DNA from: Paulownia fortunei
Lineage: Eukaryota > Streptophyta > Magnoliopsida > Lamiales > Paulowniaceae
Reading direction: 5' to 3'
Length of the DNA: 64,000 nt
Assembly (NCBI GenBank): GCA_019321725.1
Contig: CM033108.1
Coordinates: forward strand, 7,148,060-7,212,059
Position 1 is the stretch's first letter. Each line of letters opens with the position of its first letter. The notes below the pieces were generated by a model. It worked only from the letters and a program-made list of their open reading frames with translations, had not been told where the DNA came from and searched no databases. A program made the translations under genes and the position numbers. Below are positions 10,111-22,113 of the stretch, in pieces.

Positions 10111-13100
10111 TATAACACCTCTAACACTAAATATAAATATTGATATAACAATAATTTTGATAAGGTAGCACATGTGTATACATGTGTATATATATAAAAC
10201 AATTTGTCAACTATAGCACTTTGAAAAACAATAAAAGTATTTTCTTACATATAACCCTGTATATAGAAAAATCACCATTTATATGGAAAAAAAACAACAC
10301 CCATCATAGTCACGCTATTCTCAAACTTATTTACTATAAAATTTTAAAAGTTATATAGGACATGACATCCCAAAGTTATAATACGATAGACTCAAAAAAT
10401 CAAAATAATAGCCCATACTTTCAGAAGAAGTAAGGAAATTTTGTATCTTGTAACCCTTTGCATATAGACAACAATTTACACAATAATAATGATTGTAAAA
10501 ATTAGAATATGCCTACAACACAACCTAATAGGTTGTCATATATGTACAGTGATCCTCAAAAGCCTGTAGGAGCTCCAACAACTAGCCTAGTAAGCTTTAG
10601 AGTCTCAGGTATCACCATGCTTACCTACAATGCTTGAACTATATAAGCTAATGCTCGATAAGTGAAAATCATGCATGATGAAGGATAATCTAACACATAT
10701 GCAATGCATTTTTATGAGATCATGACAAAAATACAAACTCATGCATCAAAATCATTTCATTCAAAATTATTTTCCATCACTAGGCCCTTAGTCCATATAC
10801 TATGTACTGGATAGAGCTTTCAACAATATCAATAATCACATGGGCATAAATAGATCGACACAGTTTGGGGCCCATCTCTTGAGATCACCAGAAGTCCACC
10901 CCCTGTCTTTTCCTGTGATCCTCTATAAGTCTTCCTACCAGCGGCGTAGATAAGGGCACAGTTAAGTGGTCCACCCTTTTGTGATCACTAGAGGCACACC
11001 CTCTATCAACCCCTATGATCCTCCAAGAAGTAATACTCACGACGCCCTAAAATATCATATCAATAAGTCACACAGGCCATGGTACACTAGTAGTGACCAA
11101 CCAAAATATTTTCTTTCTAAAAATAATATCATACATGTAAAACCTCAACTATGAGCACGTGTTATGTATGCACGTGTAAATATTGATGAATGGCATATTC
11201 TTTGACACAACAGATTCCATGTCCATCATCCACGCAACATATGCAATATAAGATATTTGTAATACTCATAATACACTCATCAAGACACAAAGATAACATT
11301 TAATATAGATAAGGTAAGAAATATTATGCACATGTATTGTAGTTGCAAATGAATTTTCACTTACCTTTGATCGATTGTGTGCTACTTCTAGGTTTCTTAA
11401 GTATTACTCATTAACCTTAGATATGAAACAATCTATAAAAGTATAAGATATCAATCACCATCCTCAATTAATAAGTTTATTATACCTAATGTAGTATAAA
11501 GATCTTGAATCTCAATTTAACTAAACAACCTTACCACTTAAAAACTATAACCGAATATAACCTTCTACGCACTTTTGTTCCACATCTTAAATGTATACTA
11601 ACCTCACTTAATTGATGTATTATAACTCTTACAATATTGCCCTAAATGTTAGGGATCAAATGCACCACATATATGCTGGAACATGTTAATGAACCAAATG
11701 GGACAGATTCACAACTTCACATTTTCTTCCTCCTACATTAATTTGCATGATGATTTTGATACCTTTAGACATTTATTCACTCTCCACTTTTTATCACACC
11801 TAAATAATATAAAAAATAATGTAACCATATCATAGAATGCTAAAAATTATGGATATAACTTCCCAAGTTCAGCTCCCTTCACAACATACTGAAACAGATT
11901 TTTCCTACCGTGACAGTTTTGCGCACTTCATGACATTAATGGTTTTGTCACCCTTAAGTATATTCAATCACTCTTGAATTTTCACCACACTAAGATAATA
12001 TATAAAAAAATACAACCAGGTCATATTATTGCCAAAAATAATGGATTTAATGCTGTAAAACCAGTCTCCTTCACATAAGATAGAATTTGAAATTCAATAG
12101 AGACAGTTCTGAGCATCTCTTTAATTGTCATGCCATATTTTAATTCCCAATATATCTAAACCTAAATACTTAACACCTATATAAACACATTCATGATGAT
12201 AAATATAGAATTTACCCAAGGTTTCTTGCAGATTTTAAGCTTAATAAACTAGAAATCAATATATACGTAGATTCTGCCCCTTAGTGGTTCTACTAGTTGT
12301 TCTTTTATGCATAATAACTATATGAATAACCTCTAACATCATCATGAACAATATAAGAATCTTAAGAAATCATAAAACCCTTCAATAATATAAAAATAGA
12401 TGTCAAAACTATATATAAACCTCATCTATGCCAATTTTAGCTTCTACTTGTGATTACTACTTCATTTTGCTTCCTTTGCCCTTTTCTATCACTTGGAATC
12501 AATTAGGACCAGTTTAGAGAGATTTTGAAATGAGTTTGGACCCTAAAAATGGTTGAGGGTCGTGGGTAAATGGCTAAGAGTGAAAGAAAGCTTGAGGTGG
12601 CACTTAAGGTGCTTGCTTAAGCTTGGTAGCAAGCTTGAGGTAGTAAGTTGTGGTATAAATCTGACCTTTTACCTATCTTTCAAGCCTAGATCAGAAATGA
12701 CTTATTATGCATTAATTTTATTACATCCTATTTTAATTACCGCAAGACACCATAGTTAATTCATAAGCTAATTTCCTAGCCGTTCATTTAATTTCTTATT
12801 CGATTGTCATCCGATTCTTAAATAATTATCCATATTAAAAATTATTTAATATTATACATAAATGAATATTATAATATAACCTTTGAATCATATTATCTTA
12901 TGTCTAATATCCTAAATATGCAATTTACCAATATATATTTTTGAAATACCTGGATGAAATCGAATCAAATTGTATTAGCTTAGTAGTAACAACTTTAACA
13001 CTTTCAAAATTATGACCTATATATCCCATTGATATCCAATATTGATCAACCCCATTTTATTCTTATTTCAATTTAATGTTGATTACTTATATTATGATGA

Positions 13101-13259
13101 TCGACAACTAACACCATATGAGATTTTCTCGAAATTTAATGATCAAATGTGATTATAAGGTAAAACGGATCATGATATGTATTTTTAATGCAAGCACTTA
13201 TGAATAACATATAATGCATGAATCATATTGGCCAAGTAGTGTGAGGCTCGTTTATTACA
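10111..13259 (-). mobile_element. Solo LTR, family G copy 2 (3.15 kb, complete)
   Basis: Runs from TATAACACCTC (ancestral TGTAACACC) to TTTATTACA. It is flanked by a perfect GTTCG duplication (10106-10110 and 13260-13264). It is in inverse orientation to copy 1 and aligns with it throughout. Shared landmarks are the GCTAATGCTCGATAAGTG stretch near 10639, the TGTGATCACTAGAGGCAC block near 10979, and CCCAAGTTCAGCTCCCTTCA near 11862. It has no gag, pol or primer-binding site. The small frames at 10966-11154 and 12553-12759 are not gene-like. Confidence 0.85.
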
Positions 13260-13264
13260 GTTCG

Positions 13265-13925
13265 TGCCCAGGATAGGGGGGTCAAGCCTGCCACATGACC
13301 TAAGGTGCCTTATATATAGTGTTGTATATGGTGGATATACTTGGTTTGGTCTTGTTGTTTTTTTTAAATGATTATGGTATTAGTTCTATTTGATAATTTA
13401 TTTTTATCAATTATATAAATATTTTTTAACTCACTTGATCCAGCCAGATGGTTATTAGGTTATTTAGTAGGCCATTATGCTCATTATTTTATTAATATTG
13501 TTGAGATACCGAGACTTAGTAGGTTGGAGGAATAACCTTTGGAGTACAAGAAAGTCTATGGAAGAAGTTCAAATTTGCTATTTCATTATTTTAGAATTAT
13601 TTGATAAGATGAATTTTAATATTGAGAATGTATTATCTCCATGTGGCTCATCGATTGATTTTAGATATAATGATGTTTATATTTGGCGATACTTATAGGA
13701 TTATTATTATTGTTATTTTTATCAAGTAGATTGTTGTTAACCTATTGGTTTATTTAATTGATGGATTACATTTATTTACAAAATAATGGTTTAAGGGTAT
13801 AGATGCACTATAGCAATGATTCTGCTAGATTAAATGGATATTGTTATGTTAGCCTTGCAGACTTTTGGGATGTGCCCAAGAGCTTGCGGCGGTTGTCATG
13901 GTCTTAGGGTTTGGGGCATGATAAT
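13265..13925. other. No gene seen
   Basis: The 73-aa frame at 13477-13698 resembles no family I know. The segment 13840-13925 is less AT-rich and leads into a TRIM LTR. Confidence 0.4.
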
Positions 13926-14112
13926 TGTCATAATAAGAGGCCATACGTTGGAGGGCCGAAAGCAAGACTGAACACAAGGGGCTCCACTAGCAATTACTTC
14001 ACCTTTGTCCTAGCTTTTCAAAAATATTAACTCGAGTTACTAGAGGAGTCCATTGTACCTATTTATAAATCACACCAAATATCCCCACACAACTAATGTG
14101 GGATATCATATA
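13926..14112 (-). mobile_element. TRIM3: single LTR
   Basis: Shares the TRIM1 LTR landmarks GGGCCGAAAGCAAGAC, GGGGCTCCACTAGCAA, TAGAGGAGTCCATTGT, ATATCCCCACACAACTAATG and GGGATATCA, over 187 bp. No second LTR or clear primer-binding site is adjacent, so it is a solo or truncated LTR. On its right it abuts a fragment of repeat H. Confidence 0.75.
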
Positions 14113-14340
14113 ATTCTTGTTTCTTACTTTAATAACAAATGCCATTATGAGAAAAGAATTGTTATTAGTGTCATTTTGATGATATTTTATCTTGATAGTA
14201 TCAACAAATATTTGTGGAGTTTGAAAAAAAATTAAGATTGAATTAAAAAACTTAATTACTTTCGCTCCTATATAACTATTTCTAGTAATTCAACACGTAA
14301 TTTTGTATCTCATTCCAAATACTTTGTAAATTTCTTATTT
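14113..14340 (-). repeat. Fragment of repeat H
   Basis: Its reverse complement matches 30710-30900 and 41515-41715. Shared landmarks are TTACATGTTGAATTACTA-like sequence, AATCTTAATTTTTTTTCAAA, TTTGTTGATACTATCAAGAT and CTCATAATGG. This is the region that follows the palindromes in E1 and E2. Confidence 0.7.
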
Positions 14341-14779
14341 TTGCAATTGTGCCTAGATTTGGCCTAATTGGTGTAGGGCTTTACCGACTAAGACCTCGGG
14401 AACAATGTATTGGACTTTGGAGTTTTTTGGGAGGGCTAAAGCCTATTGTATCATACTATAGGTTTTCATGGTTCATCTCAATTGAGGTTGAGTTAGGCTA
14501 TCATACTCTAGTTCATATTAGGCTCAGGCCAGTATCATCAATATGTAATTCTATTTTAGTTACAATATGACTTAAATATTTTATTGAAGATCTCGATCAG
14601 CCGAGCTCTGGTATAAGTTTGCTTATTATCCCAGAAGAGTTCCATTGTAGTGACTGGATTGATTTGAGTTGGTCAGTTTAGCTTGAGCCCAGTAGAAACA
14701 GAGTCCTATCATATTATGTTAAGTTCTAAATAATAATAAGGGGATCTTATCTTATATGTATTCCTGAATTTGTGGGAGA
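14341..14779. other. No gene seen
   Basis: Moderate GC content with words such as TAGGCTCAGGCC and GAGCCGAGCTCTGG-like sequence. It may be decayed retrotransposon DNA. No domain is visible. Confidence 0.35.
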
Positions 14780-15167
14780 TGATGTGGTCCAACCTCAAAC
14801 CTATTTGAATCTTCATGAATTGACTCCTTATAGTTTTCTTCATCATCTAGGAATAATTGCAATAGAGGTTCCTGCCTGCAACACAAACAAACGATTGGGG
14901 GTCTATGGGATTATCCCAGGGATAATCCTCTAATGCTCAAGTCAGTAATAGAACGAGAAATAATCAATAAAAGACTGATAAAATACTAGAAGCTATAAAT
15001 GTCTAATGAAAAAATGGCGTACCTCGTCCAATGGTGTGGAGATAGTATTGAAATGTGTTTATTATGAGATTTGGCCCCTATAGGCCTTTGCTTATCTTGG
15101 CCTAGTAGGCTATTTGTGCTCCTTTAGGCTAGAATTTAATATTTATGAACTTAGTCAAATTATGCCA
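14780..15167 (-). mobile_element. 3' LTR of a decayed LTR retrotransposon
   Basis: Direct repeat of 19110-19489: TGATGTGGTCCAACCT start, AGAAATAATCAATAAAA, GCGTACCTCGTCCAATGGT, and the end GGCTAGAATTTAATATTTA…AATTATGCCA. Read on the minus strand it begins TGGCATAATTTG. It is next to a polypurine tract at 15168-15185, making it the 3' LTR. No matching target duplication is visible at the outer ends. Confidence 0.75.
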
Positions 15168-16249
15168 TCATATAGCCCCCCAACTTCCAGGCAGGCTGAT
15201 CTGAACACAGTTCGATTAGAAGTTAGTAATTTTGGACATGACTACTGATTTTTTATTTTTTAGATGAAACAAGCCTTCCTCTGATAGAGGATGGTCGAGC
15301 CTACTCTGACCTCCAATGCCCGAGTTGGGCAAAACCTTTCTAATTTTTTGCTTTTATAGGTAAGGATAAAGCTTTGTCTTAATCTCAAGTTCTTGGGTTT
15401 GATTGCACTTTGAGCGAAGCTGTACCTTGCCCAGGTTTTTTGCTGGGCGAGGGTTGCCTTGGCTTCTAATGTTATTATGTGTTGCAGTTGGTACAGATGT
15501 TCTAGATGGCAGAGCTTAACCAAGCCCCTTCCCCATGTCCATGTTACTAAGAAAATTTGATGCCTCTTAAATAGGATTTAAGATTTTTTATAGGACTTAG
15601 GCTTTGTTCATCTAGAACTTTGAGGTTTTTCAATTTTTTGCTTCAGATTTTCTATATTCGAGTTCCATGATAGTTGCATCCCCTTTATTCAGTTGTTTGT
15701 TGCGTCAGGGACCACCCTTTACTAAATGTATTTAAGTAATGAGTTAGATAAGTTAGTTGAATAACATGCTGCTCTTAAGATGTTTCTTGATTCTTGTGCT
15801 AACTATATGTCTTTCTTGACTTTTAGTGACAACCTTGATGAGATAATGTGTAATACCTAGGGCCAACTATAGCTTTCTCGGTCTCAAGGAGGTCACTCTA
15901 ATTTTTAGGATTAGAATTTTATTGATAACTTTGAAGAAGCATTGATATTCGAGACCAAGTTAGCTTTCATGGCCTCATGGGAATAACTTTAACTTTCAAA
16001 TTTTAACTTTTGTCAATAATCCTATATATACATCTTGATTTTCATCAATAGTCTCATAACATAGCCCCCTACTCTCAAGTAAGCTTTAAAATGAAAGTTA
16101 GTTAGGAGTAAGTTGCTAGGTAGAATCTAGGAGATTTATTTCGAAAGGTATTCAACTTGTTAATCTCATCATTCGAAGAAAAAATTCTTTCTATTAATTT
16201 TCAATTTTTCATTTCATTTTCATTATATTTTTTTATGCAACTACAAATG

Positions 16250-16440
16250 CCCAACTAGGCGAACAAGGAGCCTACCTAGGCAAGGCTATCCAGGCGAGGC
16301 CAGCTTGGGGAAGTTGACTCAAAAGCTAGGCGAGGCCTTTAGGCAAGGCCATCTGGGGGAGGACTTCCATTAGAGGCCATCCTGGCGAGGCCTTCAAGAT
16401 GAGAAAGTTTGAGCTCCGCCTCACCTCTTTGACCTCGTTT
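16250..16440. repeat. GC-rich AGGCGAGGCC repeats
   Basis: Six or more imperfect copies of a word like AGGC(G/A)AGGCC, including CAGGCGAGGCCAGC, TAGGCGAGGCC, AGGCAAGGCCATC and CTGGCGAGGCC. They stand out against AT-rich surroundings within the retrotransposon interior. Confidence 0.7.
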
Positions 16441-17514
16441 GTTGAGAAGTTTTGATTTTATAACTTTCATCATTAAATTCAACAATTTTCAATTAGAATG
16501 ATTTTCATTTATTCTATGAAGAAAATAAAATCTACAAAATGGGTTTGATTTTAGTCGATAACCTCAAGGAAGGACTTTGTGATCTCTGGGGCCAATTATA
16601 GCTTTCTTGGCCTGAAGGCAACCCATAAACTTCTGAGGCTATACTACTTTACATATTGATTATTGAACCTTAGCCGAAGCATATGGTTTAGGGGGCACTT
16701 ACTCTTGTCTTATTTAAGAATTTTTTAACTTGTGTATACAATGCAACAATCAGTGCTTTCATAGTCCAATTAGTTATTGGGAATAGAAAATATATATTCA
16801 TTCCCTCATGAGGTAATTGATGTAAAAATAAATTGCATAAATAATTTTACCTCTTTGGTTTCATGAGAGAGAGATTTTTGCACCTTTATTATAACAATCA
16901 ACACTTTTCAAATTGATAGTGTTTGTTGGAGTAGTCTGCTTGCCATTATCATTGTTGTCGACTATCCTTCATCCTTTTCAAGTTGTTGGCGTAATATTTA
17001 TGAGTCATTCTAAGGTTGCTCATAGCATTTTTTATCTCGTCAGAAGTGGAGAACTTCATCTTTGTGTAGTTTTCTTGATCGGGGCATGGAGTTATGTTTA
17101 GTGTGGAGTTAGTTGATGCCTTCGATCAAGGTATGGGGTGTTAATTCTTTGTCACATGATACAGAATTGGCTGATGTTATTGGTCAAGGTGTGTGTTTAA
17201 TCTCCTCTTTATCTTCCTATCGGGTTGTACCAATTATCATTTATCTACACTTCTATTGTTGTTATCTTCACTTTACATATTCTTGAAGTTGGAGCCTTCT
17301 CTTTCTTGAATGACTAAAATATGTTTTTGCGAAAGATCATGTGTGAGTAAGGAGCTTGGCTTCTAACTTCTTATTTATTATGAAGCCTTCTTATCTTTGC
17401 TTGATTCTCAGCTTTGTCTATGTTAGATTTTTACAGGGAATATATGGTTGGCAGTGCCTTCTTTACTACTCGTAGGATAATTATTATAGGGGTAGGCTGA
17501 ATTTCGCTTCATAT

Positions 17515-17800
17515 GAGTGCACTCTGACTTGAGGCTCTTGCTTTCACATCGGATTGTGCTCCAAGAGGATGCGTTTGTCACTCTATGGAAGGCGCTTGTG
17601 GCCAAACATGAGGAGTATGCTCTAAGGGGATGCTTGTCGCCAAACATGAGGAGTGCGCTTGTCATTGGACTTCACAAGTGTGTTCCAAGTAAAGGCTTTT
17701 GTCTCTGAACTTGAGGAGTGCCCTTTGGGTGGAGGTGTTTGTTGCTGAACTTGAGGAAGGCACCCTTAGGGAAGATGTCTATCGTTGTATTGGGAGGGCA
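17515..17800. repeat. Degenerate minisatellite, period near 38 bp
   Basis: GCCAAACATGAGGAGT occurs at 17601 and 17639. Diverged forms (CTGAACTTGAGGAGTGCC, CTGAACTTGAGGAAGGC) follow at about 17705 and 17742. Each is linked by a GC-rich TGCTTGTCGC-like spacer. It lies in the retrotransposon interior. Confidence 0.65.
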
Positions 17801-19109
17801 TTCTTGCTTCTGTCTTGCTTTATTAGAGATCGGGCCCCCTATTGCTCGCTCTAAGTTAATGTGGCTACTAATTGGAGGGACATAATTTCTCTACTTCGAC
17901 GATAACTACTGTAAGGGACATGTGTTCTACCAAATGACCATCGATGTTAAGTAATGTTGTGGTTGTGATGTATGGAACTTCTCTACTTCTTTAGATTCCA
18001 TCGCACATCTTCATCAGGATAAAGATACTCGTTGCTGCTTTTGAGTACAAGCTTCTCTTATTCTTGATGATCACTTTGGCTTGGTATTTTCATCTCGATC
18101 TCTGGAAAGGAATTAACTACCAGCTTTCTCTTAGTTGTCATCTTTCTTCTTCCATAGTTCTCCCTGTTTGAGCTCTTCTCACCTCATATTGGTTCTCTCA
18201 TATACTGGGGAAGAACCCTAGCCTTATTAGGACAGAGGCTACTAAAATATTTAAGACGGAAGCTTTCAACTCTTGAGACCTTGTGGATGGATGTTTCTAA
18301 AGTTATTGGGGCATGAACCCCTGAGTCTATGATGATAAATACTCATAACTTAAAAAGTTATTGGGTGAGCTTTTGAGGCCGTGTGGGTGTGAGTTCTTGA
18401 TGGTGCGAGCTCCTTAGACGTAAGGGAGCAGGGGCATAATGGCACTAATGCACAATAGTGCGAGGATATGAGGGCAAAATGGCATGAGAATGCAAGGCAA
18501 GGGGGCACGAGGACATAAGATTATGAGGATTGAAGGGTACAAGCTCCTGGTGCCGTGAGGATGGATGCTCTTAAAAGTCACTATTGATAAAGTATCTTTT
18601 GTCTGTGCTAAGAGATTTTCTTAGGTGCTTTGCAATACTAGCACTTAACTTGCACTTCTGTCGTGGAGGTGGTGGATCATGTCGATAGGCGAGTCTTTCA
18701 TAGTTGTTGATCTATTAAGTTATTGCTAGACTTTTTCTCACGATGAGAGTTTATAGTAAGTTGTTTGGATTTTCTTCCTTTTTGCTAACTTTCTCTTGCT
18801 TGCTAACTTCTTGTGTGTGTATGTCTTCTTGTAGGGGAGACACCTTGCTGAAAAATTCTTCTTAAGTTATAAGGCTTCTCTTATTGGGCTCTTTGCTCAA
18901 GGGGTGCAAGATTCTACTAGAGCGAAAACTTTTGAGATTGCTTTGATAGAAGCTCTTAGTAATGTTGGGGTAGAAGCTCATACGACAGTTGGTCCACTTT
19001 CATTAACTACTTTCTCTTAAGGGATGTCTTTGGCGTTGGCTTCTCTGGCTTTAGATCTTATTAACATTCTCAATGTCGAGGCAAGAAGTTCCTACAGATG
19101 ATGCCAAAA

Positions 19110-19489
19110 TGATATGATCCAACCTTGTATCTCTTTGAATTTTGTGAATTAACTCCTCATTGTTCTTCCTCATCGGGAAATCATCGCAATAGGGGTTATT
19201 TCCTACAACGCAAACAAATGGTTAGGGGTCCTTGAGTTGTCACGTGGATAACCCTCCATTGTTCAAGTCAGTAATTGAGTAAGAAATAATCAATAAAAAG
19301 ATTTATAAAAGACTAAAAGCTATAAACATCTAATGTAAAAATAGCGTACCTCGTCCAATGGTATGGAAAGAGTATTTATATGTGTTCATTATAAGATTTA
19401 GGCTTTATGGACCCTTTGTTTATTTTGAGCATATATGCTCTCCGTTGGGCTAGAATTTAATATTTACGAGCTTAGTCAAATTATGCTCA
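19110..19489 (-). mobile_element. 5' LTR of the decayed LTR retrotransposon
   Basis: 380-bp partner of 14780-15167, the same length within 8 bp. It starts TGATATGATCCAACCT and ends AATTATGCTCA. The primer-binding-site-like sequence directly to its left on the minus strand makes it the 5' LTR. Confidence 0.75.
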
Positions 19490-20269
19490 TTAAGAGATTT
19501 CTTTAATAACACGAAAAAAGAATCATTTTCAATGTCTAGATAATTTTTCAATGTCTATTACCTTCTTGTTTGTACTATTTAAACACTTGATGGATTACTT
19601 TCTTATTTGTACTATATAAACACTTCATGTTACAAGGTATGTTTACACAATATATCATATACACACAAAATTACTATTGACCAGTATTCTTGAGTTCTTT
19701 GATTTTCCTCCTTGATCGTATATTAATTATCATAAGGTTTTTGATGAGTAATCCCCAAAATTCTGGACCAATGTTTTATAGATTATTGAACGGGAATTCA
19801 AGAGGTTTCAAAGTATTGAATCTTTGATTTTTGATCATATGTTTTTTTTAGCATATTAGTATACATATTATAATGAAATGATTTATACAATTTTGTTATT
19901 ACTTTTGATGGTACAAAGAATAAGAAAGTTTTCTCCTTAACGACACAACAATCAACAACAAACGGGATTTAACGACCCAGAAGGGTAACTCCTCCTCTAC
20001 GCTCTCGTTCTCTCCAATCATCTCCAGTTTCAACTAAAATTGTGTACACCTGAATCAAATTTTAATCATACAACTGCGATTTCAATTGTAAACAGAACCT
20101 CTCCATTGAAGAGAGTCTCTAAAACTCTCATTTGCTTTGTCATAGAATTTGAAGCAGAAACCCTGAAAACCCTCATTCAGTAATCTAATTATCACAGTGA
20201 TTATTTAATCTCTGAATTATTTTTCTCAAATCACCCCCGGCCCGAAATTTTAGCCCTCAGCTGAAAAAA
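19490..20269. other. No gene seen; possible 5' leader near the end
   Basis: 19490-19975 is AT-rich with no signal. 19980-20260 is richer in C and T (CTCTCGTTCTCTCC), and could be a host 5' untranslated region leading into 20270. Confidence 0.35.
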
Positions 20270-20395
20270 ATGGTATCTTCAGCAAAATTACTCCATCGGA
20301 ATTCATCTTCCTACACCTTTGGATCAGCAGTCCTCATCCGCCGCCTCCTCATCGACATCCTGTTCTTCCTCATTGCAACTTCGCCGAGTGTATGA
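20270..20395 (+). pseudogene. Possible host first-exon relic, 41 codons
   Basis: An ATG at 20270 opens a 41-residue frame (MVSSAKLLHRNSSSYTFG…) ending at TGA 20393-20395. The +1-shifted frame over 20325-20400 reads SSSAASSSTSCSSSLQLRRV and then YEV before TAG. A Ser-rich stretch leading into an RRVYEV motif recalls the N-terminus of plant DHHC-type protein S-acyltransferases. Nothing downstream confirms this and no DHHC domain is in the window. Composition is clearly less AT-rich than the surroundings. Confidence 0.25.
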
Positions 20396-20495
20396 AGTCT
20401 AGGTGTAAATACAGTAAACCTCTACTATTGTTTGTTATTTGAGAGTTTGAATTGGCTTTTTAGTAGTAGCTGTGAAAGTGAATGAGCTGTTTCTT

Positions 20496-20581
20496 ATGGG
20501 TTGGCGAATGGGAGTGGGGTTAATGGGATTCAAAGTGAATTTGAATCCAGGGAAGATGCCAATCATTGAGGATTTCAGGAG
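20496..20581 (+). pseudogene. Possible coding exon followed by a splice donor
   Basis: An ATG at 20496 opens a frame reading MGWRMGVGLMGFKVNLNPGK then MPIIEDFR, ending at GAG followed by GTAATT (20582), a plausible donor. I do not recognise the family. The acceptor and later exons were not found in the following kilobase. Confidence 0.25.
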
Positions 20582-21600
20582 GTAATTACTGAGTTCTTTC
20601 TCATTTTGTATATGTTATAAATTTAATGCATTTTGTTTGTTAAAATATAGATAGGATTACTCTAATATGCTTTTATTTTCCATGAATTTGTGTAGTTGTT
20701 ATTCATTAATTATTTGTTTGTCTTGCTCATATGGCAATGTGAAAAGTAAGAACCTTTTTCACTTCATCCTTGACAATATGTTTCTGTCTTGAATTAAGGG
20801 GGATTGGGGTACTCGTAATATGCCTGCTGATCTTCATTTTGTTTATGTTATTATGATAGGCATTGATTATGATGATAATAAATTTCAAATTGTTTTTCTA
20901 TGCTAGTGTTGTTAGAATGCAAGTAATTTGAACTGATGATATTCATATGCACTACTGTGAATGTGTCATGAAATGCTAAAGCTGGTTTTTGAAAGTCTTA
21001 ATTCATCCGTTATGATCAAATTAGAGGCACCTCAATCACACTATTAAATTGATCCTTGTTCCATTGTCTCGTATTCACTTGCATCGAACCTCGTTACATG
21101 ACATCCTATAAGATGTGCTTCCAGCTCTACCCATTGACTCTCTCTCAAAATGAATATGTGTAAAAGTAACCCATTTGCTATGACCTTAACAATGCCTAAT
21201 AAGTAAGAGAAAAGCAAAGTTTCTGATAATGAAATATTACAAGATTACTAAACTAAATGAACAGTGAGCATCAGCTGTTTATTTGTTTATTTTTTCTTTC
21301 AATCAAAGAGCCTGAGGTCATTAGTATTGATAACCCCAAGATGAGGGGGGTTATTATGTTGAATTAGAAAAAGGTTAAGTGCTGAAAATCATTGGAAATT
21401 TTTAAGAACAGTAATGATAAGAACACAAAAGAGGTTGAAGTAGTTACAGATACGACAAGGTGTAATAATGTCATACATATATGCTTGGACGTAGTGAAAA
21501 AGCTTGACTTTGTTTGTGCCATTTTTGTGCTGAATTGGAGCACCTATTGAGCCATCCTAAATCACTTAACTTGCTTGTTTTGCTCGTCATAGTACATTAT
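20582..21600. other. No gene seen
   Basis: Could be intron or intergenic DNA. No coding continuation of the exon candidate at 20496 could be read. Confidence 0.4.
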
Positions 21601-21675
21601 GTGTGAAAAAAGAGTCTCGAGTACATGTGTGTGCAAAAAGAGTCTCGAGTACATGTGTGTGAAAAAAGAGTCTTA
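21601..21675. repeat. 28-bp tandem repeat, about 2.7 copies
   Basis: Units begin at 21601, 21629 and 21657 with GTGTG(A/C)AAAAAGAGTCT, and the first two continue CGAGTACAT. Near-identity between units indicates recent duplication. Confidence 0.9.
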
Positions 21676-21930
21676 CAGAAACACAATAGGTGGGCCTCTT
21701 TTTTACTTTTGAGCATCGTGTGGATTCTCTAAATCTTATATCTTTTATCATAGACAATGACACTAAAGGCCAAACCAATTTAGCTAATCCTGCAACCAAC
21801 CAAGACATCTAAATTGAAAATAAGGGCATTTGAAGGTATGGACCTTCGAATATCAAGCTATAGGAATCCACTTTTTTTCTGTCAACCATTGAGTTTTATG
21901 ATTGAAGCTTTCCTAATTCCAGACTTACAT

Positions 21931-22028
21931 GGTGTTTTGGTATTAGAATAAAAAATATTCCCATTCAAACTTTGAATCGAGTTTACATGAATTCCATCCA
22001 TGACCACAGTTCCAGGGATCCAAACACC
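21931..22028. mobile_element. Candidate short MITE, about 98 bp
   Basis: The left end is GGTGTTTTGGTATTAGAATA. The reverse complement of the right end is GGTGTTTGGATCCCTGGAAC. TTA lies just outside each end, but on the left it is separated by CAT, so the duplication is not clean. The ends resemble common plant MITE termini. Confidence 0.4.
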
Positions 22029-22113
22029 TTAGTAGAGAATTCTATAATTGTTGTGGACAGAAAAGTAGAGGTGAGTTTTTTGTTATTTGTGTGTTTTTGG
22101 GTATTGGGTTAAC

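Larger units (their letters stand above)
15168..19109 (-). mobile_element. Interior of the decayed LTR retrotransposon
   Basis: A 3.9 kb interior. The minus strand reads GGGGGGCTATATGA at the left end (polypurine tract, 15168-15182) and TTTTGGCATCATCTGTAGGA at the right end (primer-binding site, about 19090-19109). The latter is a diverged form of the TTGGCGCCGTCTGTGGG leader known from plant Ty3/Gypsy elements. A second purine tract is on the minus strand near 16063-16075. No gag, protease, RT or integrase motif could be read, so it is non-autonomous or very decayed. The minus-strand frame at 15260-15523 (87 aa) and those at 17423-17708 show no domain. Confidence 0.6.

Noticed and set aside
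14341..14779. Host gene exon (frame 14349-14570)
   Set aside because: No recognisable family, splice structure or conservation. More likely decayed repeat DNA.
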